Of a stretch of DNA of 64,000 bases, positions 12,176 through 24,552 are shown one piece after another. The DNA is from Gerris lacustris (lineage: Eukaryota > Arthropoda > Insecta > Hemiptera > Gerridae). The stretch is from NCBI GenBank assembly GCA_951217055.1, contig OX578285.1, positions 57,757,102 through 57,821,101 of the forward strand. The letters run 5' to 3'. The notes below the pieces were generated by a model. It was not told the DNA's origin. It saw only the letters and a program-made list of their open reading frames with translations, and did not search any database. Every line of letters begins with the position of its first letter. Within the stretch, counting starts at the first letter, position 1. Made by a program: the position numbers and the translations under genes.

Positions 12176-14041
12176 CTTCCTTGAGAATCCCTGTAATGGG
12201 TTTGAACTTCTGGATTCCCAAAATCCCCGGCGTGTTTTTATTAGACTCTGCGTATTTATTCGACTCTGGCCAGGGAAATCTATGCAACATCATCAAAAAG
12301 TAAGTTATGTCAAAATTTATATGTTAAGATTCCTAAAATAATTTTCCATATAAATTATTATGGAAATCCAGAGTATTATTGTCAATTTTACATTTCAAGG
12401 GGATCTATTTCATTTAGGGAAACTTAACTGATTCCGTATATTTACATTATTTTAATAATGCCCAATGTTTTCATCAGATATAATTTGTTATACATTAGTT
12501 TGTTTTTTTAATAAACAAAAGTAAAAAATAAAAATATTTAATTCAGTTATACATATTTTACATTTATCTCCCCTTTTTTGTATGTTTACATAAATTGGTG
12601 GTATAAAAAAACTTTAAAAATTATAATATATTTATAGGTTATTGATACAAAAAATTATTATTATTATAATTATTATTATAATTAGTTTAAAAAATATTTA
12701 AACAAATAAATAGTAAGAAAATGTACAAAAGAAGAGCATATAAATAATCATATGAATATTAAATGTATATGAATACACTCTCTTCGATGGAAGATACGCT
12801 TATAAATAATCGACTTATGTATTTAAATAAATTTTAATAAATTAAGTCTCCAATTATTATTATTGATGTAAGTTAGTATTTGTGGTGTTATTTATTTATT
12901 TTCTATAAGGCAGGGTTTCTAAAGGCATTTAGTACAGGATAATGAGGTATTTAGAATCATAATATTGACTCTTGACTAGGTAATCTTTAGAGGAGAGGCT
13001 ATACACCAGTGAGTACTCGTGGTATTCTTTGACATTTAATCTTGATCTTTAATATTTAATTCAATGTAAGTTCCACTGAGTATAGATATTTTCTTATATT
13101 AAAAATAATAATAAATATATATATAAATAAATAACTTTTTTTTTTTACTCATTCTAAGGCAAATTGATAAGATAAAGTAGTTTAAGTGTGATTTAAATTT
13201 AAAATTACTTAGTTATAATAATATAGTTTTTTTAATTTCTAATTTATCACTTCTCGAAAAATACAGTGAAATTTAATAATTTTTTATTCATCTTCAGAGT
13301 TGTAGAGCACTATCTTTGTAGTTTGTAAATAAATTTAGAATCGAATTATATCTTTCGAGATGGCAAAAAACAAAAAAATAAATAAAAATGACCGACCGCA
13401 AAAAGCGTACTTAATTGATTTATAAAATAATAAATTACTAAACTACTATAAACGACTTATAATTGCTAACTATAAATAACGCTATGCTAGTTATGATTGC
13501 ATTTTGCTTAAAAATATTTTTATATTAAGAAATTTTGCATATTAAAAAATAAATTAATACTAAATATCAATACAATTTAGGCAGCTTATTTTGTATTACG
13601 TAAATTCCGATTAATTAATTCTATAAATAAAAATGCTATAACAATATTGTTCTCATGCAATTATTTTTATTAAAGTATGTACAATTAATTTATTTCAATC
13701 GTCAATTGTAAATAATAAACTTATTAAATTTTTTGGTAGGTAAATTTATACAAATTGTTTATTTATTTTTTTTGTTATTTTACGCGACCCTAGTGAAGAT
13801 TCTGACAGATGAATCTATATTTCTATTCTCTATCTAATTAGGTATTTTAGTTTGGATATATCACAAATATAAACCAGCTGTATAAATATAAGAGTTGATT
13901 GCAGTTAACGCAAATTTCTTTTTGTTCATTAGACGATCATTTTTATTTTTATTATAATTTAATATTCCTTCTAATATTTCAATCAATGATCATTTCATAC
14001 TAGGTTTATAGACGATCAATAATTATTTTTCTGTTTTTAAC
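12176..14041. other. No gene seen; AT-rich
   Basis: No coding frame, RNA gene or element ends were recognised. Short TTATTA runs occur around 12655-12680. Confidence 0.6.
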
Positions 14042-14830
14042 AGGATCTTAGTTTATGATCATTTCAATCAGTGTCATATTGTTTACTTATTATGTTTATG
14101 TATTAGCAGGTTCTTAGTTTATGATCATTTCATTCAGTGTCATATTGTTTACTTATTATGTTCCTGTATTAGCAGGATCTTAGTTTATGATTATTTCATT
14201 CAGTGTCATATTGTTTACTTATTATGTTCCTGTATTAGCAGGATCTTAGTTTATGATAATTTCATTCAGTGTCATATTGTTTACTTATTATGTTTCTGTA
14301 TTAGCAGGATCTTAGTTTATGATAATTTCATTCAGTGTCATATTGTTTACTTATTATGTTCCTGTATAAGCAGGATCTTAGTTTATGATAATCTAAAACA
14401 GTATTATATTGGTTTACTAATTATGTTCTTGTTTTATCAGGATTTTAGATTATGATAATTTCAAACAATTTGATATTGGTTTATTTATTATGTTCTTGTT
14501 TTATCAGGATGTTAGTTTATGATAATTTCAAACTGCTTTATTTATGATTCCTGTTTTAGCAGGATCATAGTTAAAATTCTATGATCATTTCATCAAGTTT
14601 TATGTTCTTATCACTAGTTTTATATCGGTATAATTATTATGTTCCTGTTTTACCAGGATGTTAGTTTATGTTTTATTTCAAACATTTCTGTTTATTGTTT
14701 CAAACAGTTTTATATTGGTTTACTTATTATGTTCTTGTTTTATCAGGATCTTCATCATTTCAAACTACTTTATTTAATGTTTTCCTGTTTTAGCAGGGTT
14801 CATAGTAAATATTTCTATGATCATTTCATT
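14042..14830. repeat. 66-bp minisatellite decaying rightward
   Basis: Six good units of 66 bp start AGGATCTTAGTTTATGAT at 14042, 14108, 14174, 14240, 14306 and 14372. Shorter and more diverged derivatives then continue to about 14830 (AGCAGGAT...ATGATCATTTCA). Related GATCATTT fragments occur on both sides (13930-14040, 14930-15120). Confidence 0.85.
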
Positions 14831-16691
14831 TAGTTTTATGTTCTTATCTTAATATTAAGTTTATAGGGTTTCTCACTGTCATTATTATTATTAGGTTGTT
14901 AGTTTATATTAAATTAATCTTATAGCCGATCATTAATTCTGGGGTGTTAGGTTAGATTATAATCATTTCAAATAGCTCAATATTTCCTATTGAATTATTA
15001 TGAAAATTTAGTCTAGGTTTAGAGAATTTCACTCTACTTGTTAGGATCGTATATTATGATAGTTTATAGATGATCAATCATTATGTGTTTATTAGGATAT
15101 TAGTTTATGATAATTTAAAATAGATTATAAGCCGTTTACTAGTTCCGTCGTTGTTTTAATTATGTTTTTTCCCGGTTGACCCCTCCAACGTTTACTACAA
15201 TGGCATGTCTATGCGTTAATTATTTTAGGATAATTAATACGCACCTTTTTTTATTTTTATGTGGGACATTGACATAGATAAAATAATATATCATAATTTT
15301 TAATCGAACCATTCCACATTCGACAAAGATTAATTGATAGACGCAAATGTACCTATTATTATACGATGCTGCACATAACGCCAATGTTATCTAATATGCT
15401 CATCAGAACATTTCATTTAGTTCGAATGCAACAAATGTTTTTTAAGCAATTGTTATGACGCTATAAATGAAATAATCGCAACTCTTAAAGATCCTGTTAA
15501 TTTCAAACAAAAATCAGCTACGCCTAGCAGTTATAGATTTCAGTTTAACATTTTTGTAATTTAGTCATTCTTCATTGTTTATTCATTCTTTTAAGTATTA
15601 AATAACTTCGGTTTATAATTGAGCATTCGCTCCTTTTTCTCGTATATCCGATATTTCCTTTTATTATTCCTTTAAGTTAGCTTCATTCACTTAAATGTTT
15701 GCGCAAAATGTTTGATCGTGTATGGGAGCCTTAAGTCAGTCGCAATACAAAAAAAAAACAATAATTAATATGATCGCACTAATCTTGAAAATAACAAAAC
15801 CTTACAAGATCAACTATTATTATAGTATTTTAAATTTGGATTAGATCTAAATTATGATATTATATCAATATAATATTATTTTAATAAATATTTGATTATG
15901 TCTAAAAAAAAAAATCCGTAATTCAAAATACACAGTTGCATAAATAATCAAGTTTTGGAAGACTCAGTTATGTATTATAAAGTATATATAACGATGCTTA
16001 AATATTATGTGAGATAATTGTCCTTAGTTTTGTATTATAAATTGCTTTTTAAATACTTATTTACTTAAAATTTCCAACAAATTTATATATCGTATATATT
16101 TATACGTATATAGCTTCGTAGCAGTTAAATAAAGAAAACATATACATATCTAACTACCGATGTTGAAAATATTTGTTATTCTATATTGTATTAAGCTCGC
16201 TTCAATGAAAGAGCAATGCTATACCTAGTTTATTATTGTACAGTTTACTGTTGATTTTTTGTTTTTGCTAAATCTAGAGAATTTGCCGGATAGTTTCGGA
16301 AATATTAATAAAGTAAATTGTAAGAGGAATATCGTTCAAAGGACATTTTAGAGATATTGCTACGATTTAATGTATCGAAAGATCTAACTTTGGTGTTCAT
16401 TTTTGGCATACTTTATGCCATTTTAATGATAAATAACGATCAAAGGACATTTTGAGGCATTGTTAATATCTAAAGACCTACATTTGGTGTTCATAATTGA
16501 GTCAGTTTCCCCGTTTTACTATACCTACATACGATTTTTTTTTGTCGTTGTCAGAGTTTTATGAAATAACCACTGGAAGATCTTTTGGCGATATTGAACA
16601 GATCTTTTGAAGATTTAAGAACATAACGTTTTGTATATATTGTTACAGCTTATTGTCATTAATGACAAATTTGTCATTAAATTTAACTAAC
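14831..16691. other. No gene seen; repeat fragments
   Basis: No coding signal. It contains the end fragment at 15688-15734 of the palindromic family seen at 20473-20661 (GTGTATGGGAGCCTTAAG tip) and the Helitron-like 3' end at 16193-16228. Confidence 0.55.
16193..16228 (+). mobile_element. Solo 3' end of the Helitron/DINE-1-like family
   Basis: The sequence AGCTCGCTTCAATGAAAGAG, then CAATGCTATACCTAG, followed by T, matches the 3' termini at 47680-47714 and 48430-48465 (GCTC...GAGC stem, about ten bases, then CTAG before T). The 5' part of this copy was not found. Confidence 0.5.
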
Positions 16692-16698
16692 ATTGTTT

Positions 16699-17099
16699 GT
16701 TGATTCTTAAAATTTAAGTTGATGGATAAATAAGGTGTGGTAGTAATATAAAAACACTTAATTCTTCATTAACGAGACGTTTCGACCCTGTTTTAAGGTC
16801 ATTATCAATCAGTTTGATATTTTTATATGTTACTTTTTTAACCAACATTTCTGTGTTATGTTCATATTAATGATTTTTTGTATATGTAAAAGTAGTTTTG
16901 TTATTTTAACTTAATATGACCCTCTCGTTTAGAGATAGATTTTACACTAAAATTGACTTCGTACAGACATCATTATTATTAATTAAAGATTGATAATGAC
17001 CTTAAAACAGGGTCGAAACGTCTCGTTAATGAAGAATTAAGTGTTTTTATATTACTACCACACCTTATTTATCCATCAACTTAAATTTTAAGAATCAAT
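16699..17099. mobile_element. Fold-back element with GTCGAAACGTC motif, copy 1
   Basis: Inverted arms of about 115 bases begin TTGATTCTTAAAATTTAAG and include AACGAGACGTTTCGACCC and TTTTAAGGTCATTATCAATC. Both arms are nearly identical complements, separated by about 170 bases. The GAGACGTTTCGACCCT...AAGGTCAT core is shared with the otherwise different palindrome at 34222-35048. Confidence 0.8.
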
Positions 17100-17110
17100 A
17101 AATTTATAAA

Positions 17111-18111
17111 GGTGTAAATTTTCTACGTTTTACTAACATTGTTTGTTAAATTGTTGTTATTTTATCGCACTACTACATATGATTTGGAGTTCTTAGTTAA
17201 ATATTTATTATTGTAATTTAATTAATAACAATTTATTGGAGATATTATTGCGTATTATTGTAATTATTGTTTACGACGGGAACTTGTTAGACTATTATTG
17301 TCAGCAATTAATTTAAATTAAATTGGTTTTATTTTAATGTATTACACTTACAGAAACCATAATATGAAAATAGTTCTTAAACAATTGTAATCTAGCTTAC
17401 CTAATTAATATATAATATTAATTATATATTAATTATAATTATAATTATTCTAATCATTTATTTCTACAGATGCATAATTAATAAATTATTTAATACTGTT
17501 TGAGGAACCTTATCAAAATAAATATATCAAAACTGAGTTTCCCAAAACAAGATATTTGTCATTAATTATATTTCTTTTTTTTATAAATTAAATTAATACA
17601 AATTTATTTTACCTATTTGATAATATATATTTACAGTCTTTCACTTTATTATTATTTATTTTTTTTTTAAAGTCTGTTCTTTATTCGCCCTAAATCAGAA
17701 AAATTAACTTTATTTTTTTATAAATATATATATATTTTCGGTTGTTTATTTTTTTTATTAATTTTAATAAAATAATTATTTGAAATAAAATGTCTAATGA
17801 GTTTTATAAACGGAAAAGAAGTAAAATTTCAGTTTATAAAAATTAACCAATAAATTAGTTTATTTTAATCAATTGCATTTTATGAATTAAATTATTATTT
17901 TTAAATTGTATAATTCAATAACTTTTCATTTAAAGTTAATTATTTTAAGATATATATTATTTTAAATAGAAAAAAAATTAAATAGATAATCTGTCTTTAA
18001 TTTAGATAATAACTATACCAAAAAATAGATGTCCATGTAAAATAAATAAATAATAAAACATCATCATGAAAAATAAAACTTAAAATAGCTTAATGACGGA
18101 AGATAATTTTG
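17111..18111. other. No gene seen; very AT-rich
   Basis: Nothing recognisable beyond homopolymer-rich DNA. Confidence 0.6.
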
Positions 18112-18478
18112 TTTTCAAGTGAGAACATTAAAAGTGTTCTATAACGTAGCTTTAACTGATAAAAGAGATTAAATTTAATCAATTAGGTCAATTTTGTATT
18201 CAAGTTAGGACATGCAAAGCGTTCCATAACAGGTTTAACTGATAAAAGAGATTAAATTTAATCAATTAGGTCAATTTTGTATTCAAGTTAGGACATGCAA
18301 AGCGTTCCATAACAGGTTTAACTGATAAAAGAGATTAAATTTAATCAATCAGGTCAATTTTTATTGAAGTTAGGTCTTGCAAAGATCCCGTAACATAACT
18401 TTAACTGATAAAAGGGATTAAATTTAATCAGGTAAATTTAGTATTCAAGTTAGGACATGCTAAGAGTCCCGTTATATA
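18112..18478. repeat. ~82-bp tandem repeat, about 4.5 copies
   Basis: Units begin at TTCAAGTTAGGACATGC-like positions 18115, 18199, 18282, 18363 and 18443. The middle two are identical and the outer ones diverged. Confidence 0.9.
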
Positions 18479-20472
18479 GACTTATTTATTAACTGGAATT
18501 TCTCCGTCCCCAAGTCAGGTATACATGGCCTGGCAGGTACTCTTATAGAGCTGGTACTTATTTAGATAGACCTGATACTCGTTTAGACTAAGTTAGACAA
18601 CATAAATCAGTTGTCAATTTTTATTCAAATAATTTATCCCATTATTTTTCTTTTAATGATAGAAGTCATCGACTGTCAGTCATCAATTGGAGTCACTTCA
18701 ATGTATTTCAATTCCATATGTTTTATAAATGCTGATATAATAAATATTTATATAATTAAAATAAAATACGTTTAATAAAATAAAAATAAAACAAACTTCA
18801 TGTTTATGATAATTACTTAATTTAAATAAATATATAAGATTATAATTTATGTAAATTAAAAAATAAAATTATATATAAAAGATGAGAATTAAATTATTTT
18901 ATTGAAAAAAAAAAATAAAAAAATAAAAAAATAATGTATATAAAATAATAAATAAATATAAAATAAAATTATATATGAAAGATGAGTATTAAATTATTTT
19001 ATTTAAAAAAATAAAAAATAAAAATAATGTACCTATATAAAATAATAAATAAATATAAAAAAAAAAATTACAAAACTGAAAAGACGGATTTATTATTAGA
19101 ATAATGAAAATATGATAAATAATATTAAATATCACATTTTAAATAATAAATAAGTAGAAATATATTATTTAAAATAATGAACTTTATAAGTTAAAAAAGT
19201 TAATCATATTAAAAGTTAAAAATATTAATTTTTCATCATTGAAATTATGGATATTGGAGAAAACATTTTATTTTTGTAATTTTTAAATTTATTATTTTTT
19301 TTTTTTATAAAAATTCGAATTTTGATAACTAGCGCCAATGCTTACAGAAAAAAGCTTTTTTTTATTTTAACAACCCTTCATTTTTAATTTTTTTTGTTAC
19401 TTTATAAAAAATGTTTTTATTTTCAAAATTTTAAACCTATTAATAATTTAATTTTTTTTTCGCCGATAATTAATTCACTGTAAATATATTTTAGTTTAAT
19501 TTTTTTCCTTGTTGAATGGATTTTTTTTTATTACTAGTTAGTATTTCGAACCTTTATTTTCATATATTTCATCGCGACAGTGTTCATCTTGGCCGCCATT
19601 TACCATAAATATACATATAATTTATTAATTACAAATATTCTAGACCAAATTTATATTACTAACTTTATATAAAAAAAGAAAATAATTATAAAAACAATAA
19701 ATTCAGAATTACCTTAACACTTCAACGTTTAATAATAATTAGACAATTCCTTCAGATTTTTTTGTTTTAAGTCGAATCAAATTATTTTTTTAATCTCTGT
19801 TTTATTAAATGTAAAACCTTATACCATACTTTCATCATCTTATTCGTTTCCCTTTTTTTTATAAAATGTAAAACCATATATATTAATTTTATTAACAGAT
19901 TTCATTTCTGTTTTATTAAATGTAAAAACCTTATTAAATACATACATACTTTTAACATTTCTTTTCTTAAAACTCTATAATAAATCGTACATCTACATAG
20001 ATTATACAAATATAAACAGTACATAATTTTATATTTCAAATATTATATTATTTTTTTATTTTTTTTTTAATTATTATTATTATTATTTATTTTAATTTTT
20101 TTTTTTACTTTTCATGCGATTGAGATCTTGCAATGGAGAAAAGAAACATCGTTAAATGTAAACAAATACAATTTACATAATAATCACACATTTTTTTTTA
20201 TTTATGCTCCATTTTACAATTCAGAATTAAATATAAATGAGGCGAGTTGTATGGCAAAGAAGATGTTTTAAATTATACTTTAGTCGGTCATGCACAGAAC
20301 ACCATTTCCAAGATCCTGTAACCATTTTAATAATAAAATAGTCAAATCTAGAATTAATTTAAATGGATTTTAAATTATTTATTTTGATTGGTTCTTCTTA
20401 AAAGCCCGATCAACTGGTCATAAGCTTATGATAATATGGAGTTATCAACAATTTTACACAGTGGGTTAATAT
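18479..20472. other. No gene seen; AT-rich with a ~97-bp duplication
   Basis: A two-copy direct repeat lies at about 18862-19056 (AAAGATGAGAATTAAATTAT unit). The rest is poly-A/T rich with no coding signal. Confidence 0.55.
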
Positions 20473-20661
20473 AAAGTCCCCCATACACGGTCAAAATGTT
20501 TGCGCAAACATTTTGACCGTATATGGGGCTGATTGATGTTTGCGCAAACATCATGTTTGACTTGTATGCCCTAAATTTGCCCGACATCAGGTTTGTGCAA
20601 ACCTGATGTCGGGCAAATTTGGCCATACACGTCAAACATTTTGACCGTGTATGGGGGCCTT
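20473..20661. mobile_element. MITE made of nested palindromes
   Basis: The outer ends AAAGTCCCCCATACACGG and its complement enclose several perfect palindromes centred on TTTGCGCAAA or TTTGTGCAAA: CAAAATGTTTGCGCAAACAT..., GATGTTTGCGCAAACATC, and a 48-bp palindrome at about 20573-20620 (AATTTGCCCGACATCAGG arms). A single diverged end of the same family lies near 15700. No clear target duplication was found. Confidence 0.7.
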
Positions 20662-20665
20662 TAAG

Positions 20666-23656
20666 TGTGTTTAATGTCTCAACTGTCGAGGAATCTAAAA
20701 TGGTGTATAATTTAGACAGTTCTGGCAAATGCAAAACCATGTGGTAACACTGATCCCAGTGAAATCAATTTCCTTGTGATATGTTAACATTTGAATTAAA
20801 TTTAGATTTATTAAATTTTTGGATAATTTATATAAAATTAAGTATAAAATGAATTATATAAACTTATTAAAAAAATATTTTTAAATGTTATGACATTACG
20901 GATTCCTGTTTAAAAATCTAATTAGATAAAGGGATTGTTTAAATAGTTTTTATTAATTAAGAAATTATATGATTATGTTTAAAATTTATTTGATATGTTA
21001 AGGATATAATTAATTAGATACAAAGAGATTATTAGGATCAGATAATTGTCAAACGATGGAGCTCGGATTTGACTACATTAGCTGATTAAACGAATATTTA
21101 ATCTGTATTAATATTATCATAATAAATCAATTGTAATTTGACCTACTAAAAACCCTTTTTGTAGATAATTCAACCTAATGGAAACTTTTCTTTTAGAATG
21201 AAGTTCTAGGTCTTACTGTGGTGACCACGTTTCAGTGAATACCATCATCGAGATATCATATTCATTGAGTACATCATATTCACTGAGAAAAGGTCGCCAT
21301 TAAAAGATCTATGACTTCATTGTGACATGAACCTCGTAATCTACCTAAAAATTGGCGAATTAGGACATATTATATATACGTACTAAAATGTATGAATGCA
21401 TTGGACAAGTATTTATTTATTTAATTTTTAAACGTTAGATCCTAATTATTTGACACGTTTATTGATATTAATTTGCTTTATTTCATATACGATCTTGGAA
21501 ACAAGTTATGTGACCATTCTCTTTTATCAGTGTTTCATGTACAATCTTTAGCTCTTGCACAGTACCTATTGTAAAAATGATCATGCTATATTAAATTAAT
21601 TATTAACAACAGAATGACACAAAAGAAAAAAGAAACCAATTTAAAAAAAAAAACTATCGAATTTTACTCATTATTTGTTTGTTCAATTATTACTGATTTT
21701 AACAAATCATCACAATTTGCATTTATGATCTGATTTCCGTATTAATATTTAATTTGTTGTATCCATATTAAATGAAAATAAATAAATTACATAATTGAGC
21801 CTTACATCGTAATTCAACAATTGTACGTTATGTCTATTCCTTATATAAGGACGTTCTCCTAGAAGACCACGCCCCTATCTCTACCTATTTCCTATTCTAT
21901 AACTTCACTTATTTCGATAACAATGTCTCAAAACTAGTCTTACATTATTACTATATATTTATTTAATAATAATAAATAAGCGTCATTCTTTACACCATAC
22001 AACATTACGACCAAAAAATATATTTTTACATTCACATTATAATATTACCAAATTTAACAAATATTTTATTTATTTTTTTTTAAATTTTGCATACATTTAT
22101 ACGATGCTTTATTTTTAATCACATAACCATAAATATTATAAACATTTTTGTTTTTCTCCAAAATCTTTTATCATCCAATAAATTAAAAAATATTTTAGTA
22201 ACAATATCGTATTGTCAGGATAAAAAAAAAAAAGTTGTATTTTTTTAAGACTATTACCTTATTATTGTCATAAAATATTACACGGATGTGCTGAGTATAA
22301 TTTTATTTTATTTTATTTCATTTTATTTTATTTTATTTTAATTATCTTTTTAATAAATAACAATATAGTAATATGCTTCTCCTTTATCTAGAAATATGTA
22401 TTAATAAATGATTTCAAGTTATTTCAATAAATGAGATATTATTTTAACTTACTGATACACTAGCTTTAAAGTTTTCGCAATCTGCTCAATAAAATGTTTA
22501 TAAAAAAAAGATGTTTGTCCAATAAATTAAATGAAATGCTATGACTTTTAATTTTCTTAACAATGCTTAAAAATTAATACCATGCCGATTTTTGTTTTCT
22601 TTTTAAAAATGTCATTTTTTTAAAATTAATTTTGTTTACAAAGCTATATATATGAATATTAAAAACACAAAGAAATTTTCGATTTTTTTAATTTTAAATA
22701 CGAGTTATCAGTATGTATTTCATTTTTTAAAAAATTAATAAAGTAAGAAAAAAAAAAAAATAATAAGCAAGTTGGAAAAATATTTAGATAATTTAATGGT
22801 TATTTTTCCATAAAGAGATTTATATTAGACAGACCTTATTATTATATTAATATTTTCAAACTTTTTTTCCCAATATCTGTCGTAATATGTAAAAATCAAC
22901 AAGAAAAATAACAAAAGATTATTTTATTTTATTATTATGAAAATATTTCTTATTTTTCAATTTTTATTTTTTAAATACATGGTAATTATAATATTATCAA
23001 ACTATAATTTTGTCATATTGATGAATATATATTTTAAAATCTGAAAAGAATTTACAATTTTTACAAGTTTTTTTTTATTTTTTTCTCATTTATTTTTATA
23101 TTTTTTTAAATAATTATTGCCTGATAATTTATTTTAAATAAATATGTTACAAGATACTTCGCACCATATGTTCTCTTTTCTTTTTTAATTTAATCGCTTA
23201 GTATTTATATGCCTAAATAACGTGCTAAGTATAATAATAATAATAATAATAATAATATATATTATATTTTTAATTTCAAAATATGTACAGAATATAATTT
23301 TACACTGGTATTTTTTTTTAAATTATTTTATTCCTATTCATGTATTTTTAATTCACTTTCTTTTTTTATTATTAAATTTATTTTGTGATTATTATTATTG
23401 ATTTTATATTTTTATTCTTCAAAGTAATGAAAGAGAAAATAATTTAAAATGAAGAATTTTATGAATGAACTTATTATGTACCGATATGTTTTTATGTATT
23501 TTTTTAAAAATTTATAATTTCTTTTTCTTAAGATCATTCATTAAAATAAATAATTATACATAAAAATATATACATCTAGCTTTGAAATCGACATTTGTAC
23601 CAGAAATGTATAGGTTGTTTTTTTTTTTCTTTAATTAATATTATTATTATTATTAT
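20666..23656. other. Gene-free 3' flank of CACNA2D
   Basis: No coding frame seen. A weak imperfect inverted repeat (GAATGAAGTTCTAGGTCTT) spans 21197-21325. (TTTTA)n lies at 22300-22345 and (ATA)n at 23227-23260. Confidence 0.6.
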
Positions 23657-23666
23657 TTTATTTATT
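23657..23666 (-). promoter_or_regulatory. Possible polyadenylation signals of CACNA2D
   Basis: Two overlapping AATAAA hexamers on the minus strand lie about 65-75 bases after the TGA. The surrounding DNA is so AT-rich that chance occurrence is likely, so the 3' end of the transcript is not fixed. Confidence 0.25.
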
Positions 23667-23730
23667 TTTTCACCTAAACCTATAAAAATATATATGGTTA
23701 ATTTTTTATGGGAAGGGAATACAATGTTAA

Positions 23731-23826
23731 TCATGAAAAATGAAATATGGTGAATAGGGTGAAGAAAAGTAGAGCCAAAATGGGTTGAATCGTAGAACTT
23801 CCTCCGCACTGCTTTATCATAATTTC
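23731..23826 (-). CDS. CACNA2D: CACNA2D terminal exon j with GPI-anchor signal and stop
   Basis: The acceptor is TTTTGTATAG, phase 0. The 96 bases read EIMIKQCGGSSTIQPILALL and then FFTLFTIFHFS before TGA. The CGG motif directly before a run of about 16 hydrophobic residues at the extreme C terminus matches the known GPI-anchor layout of alpha-2/delta proteins. Joined to exon i it gives HPEEIMIKQCGG, which matches the family's HPEE---CGG end. A different frame of the same bases is open for longer and would mislead an ATG-based search. Confidence 0.93.
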   Translation of the reverse strand, partial: EIMIKQCGGSSTIQPILALLFFTLFTIFHFS

Positions 23827-23944
23827 CTATACAAAACAGATAATCCAATTAATTAACAAAAGAATAAATAAATAAAAGGGAAAGTGTTAAGGTGTTTAAG
23901 AGAAACCTTACTCTAACCGCTAACCTATTACCTTATGAGGTACA

Positions 23945-24220
23945 GAATATAAAGGGTTCCCTCAAGGGAGCGTCCTAGGACTTTTCTTATTTTCTATATA
24001 CAGCCGATATCTCAGCCCACCATTTCACCCCTTTAGCAACTTTCGCTGATAATAAAGTGATCCTAAACATGCCTCTGATTCCCAAGAACAACTCATGTCA
24101 TTTAAAGAATTTCTGGTCCAGAAAATAGATGATTAGATTCAAACGGGAGAAATGTATCCACGGGATATTAACTCTACGATACTACGATAAGCTAAGAAGA
24201 ATAGCTGCTTTTTTAAAGAG
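23945..24220 (+). pseudogene. Jockey-type LINE reverse transcriptase fragment
   Basis: It lies in the last CACNA2D intron on the opposite strand. It reads KGFPQGSVLGLFLFSIY (GVPQGSVLGP..LF-IY motif), then after a frameshift DISAHHFTPLATFADNKVIL, where functional enzymes have the FADDT catalytic motif. The second Asp is Asn here, and stops follow. It is a dead fragment without recognisable ends. Confidence 0.75.
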
Positions 24221-24350
24221 TGAGGATGGATAAAGCTCACTGAACCTCACTGAAGAATCAGTGATTTTTCATTTGATTTTGGAAGGGTTAGAGTTCTGTC
24301 AATAATAGCTAAGGGAGTAACAGTACATCAAGAATAAGATCACCAGTTAC

Positions 24351-24552
24351 CTCCGGGTGGTAGTTGATGCATTTCGGATCCGTGATATCCCTACTTCTGT
24401 AAAGAGATATATCACCTCTGCACACATTGCCGACTTCTTCAGGAACAATCTCTTGGGCTGAAATACTCAGTTGCTTACTTCCGCAAGGGCACAGAGTATC
24501 GACAACCAGCAAAATTAAGTTGCTGTGAGGGATTTTCTGAACGCTAAATGGT
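24351..24552 (-). CDS. CACNA2D: CACNA2D exon i, IPHSNLILLVVDT delta segment
   Basis: The acceptor is ATGTTTCAG. Reading starts by completing an Arg codon, then PFSVQKIPHSNLILLVVDTL, CPCGSKQLSI, and later KCINYHPE. The IP-SNL---VVD--C-C block is diagnostic of the family. Two endings are possible: reading on to a TAG at 24309-24311, or splicing at GAG|GTAACT. I chose the splice because relatives continue HPEE...CGG plus a hydrophobic tail, and exactly that sequence is present in frame at 23826. Read-through would lack a GPI signal and is a possible soluble variant only if retained-intron transcripts exist. Confidence 0.93.

Noticed and set aside
12075..12296. 73-residue minus-strand frame over the 122-bp array
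   Set aside because: Starts in unique DNA and ends inside the tandem repeat; the composition comes from the repeat.
16685..17110. Active hammerhead ribozyme
   Set aside because: The stems can be drawn, but the catalytic CUGANGA core is not intact in either fold-back, so it is kept only as a relic hypothesis in the findings.
20426..20740. 104-residue minus-strand frame
   Set aside because: Runs through the nested palindromes of the MITE at 20473-20661; the open frame is a by-product of palindromes lacking stops.
23576..23848. 90-residue minus-strand frame MDYLFCIGNYDK...
   Set aside because: It overlaps the true terminal CACNA2D exon in another frame and runs into intron and 3' flank. The spliced frame ending IFHFS fits the family and this one does not.
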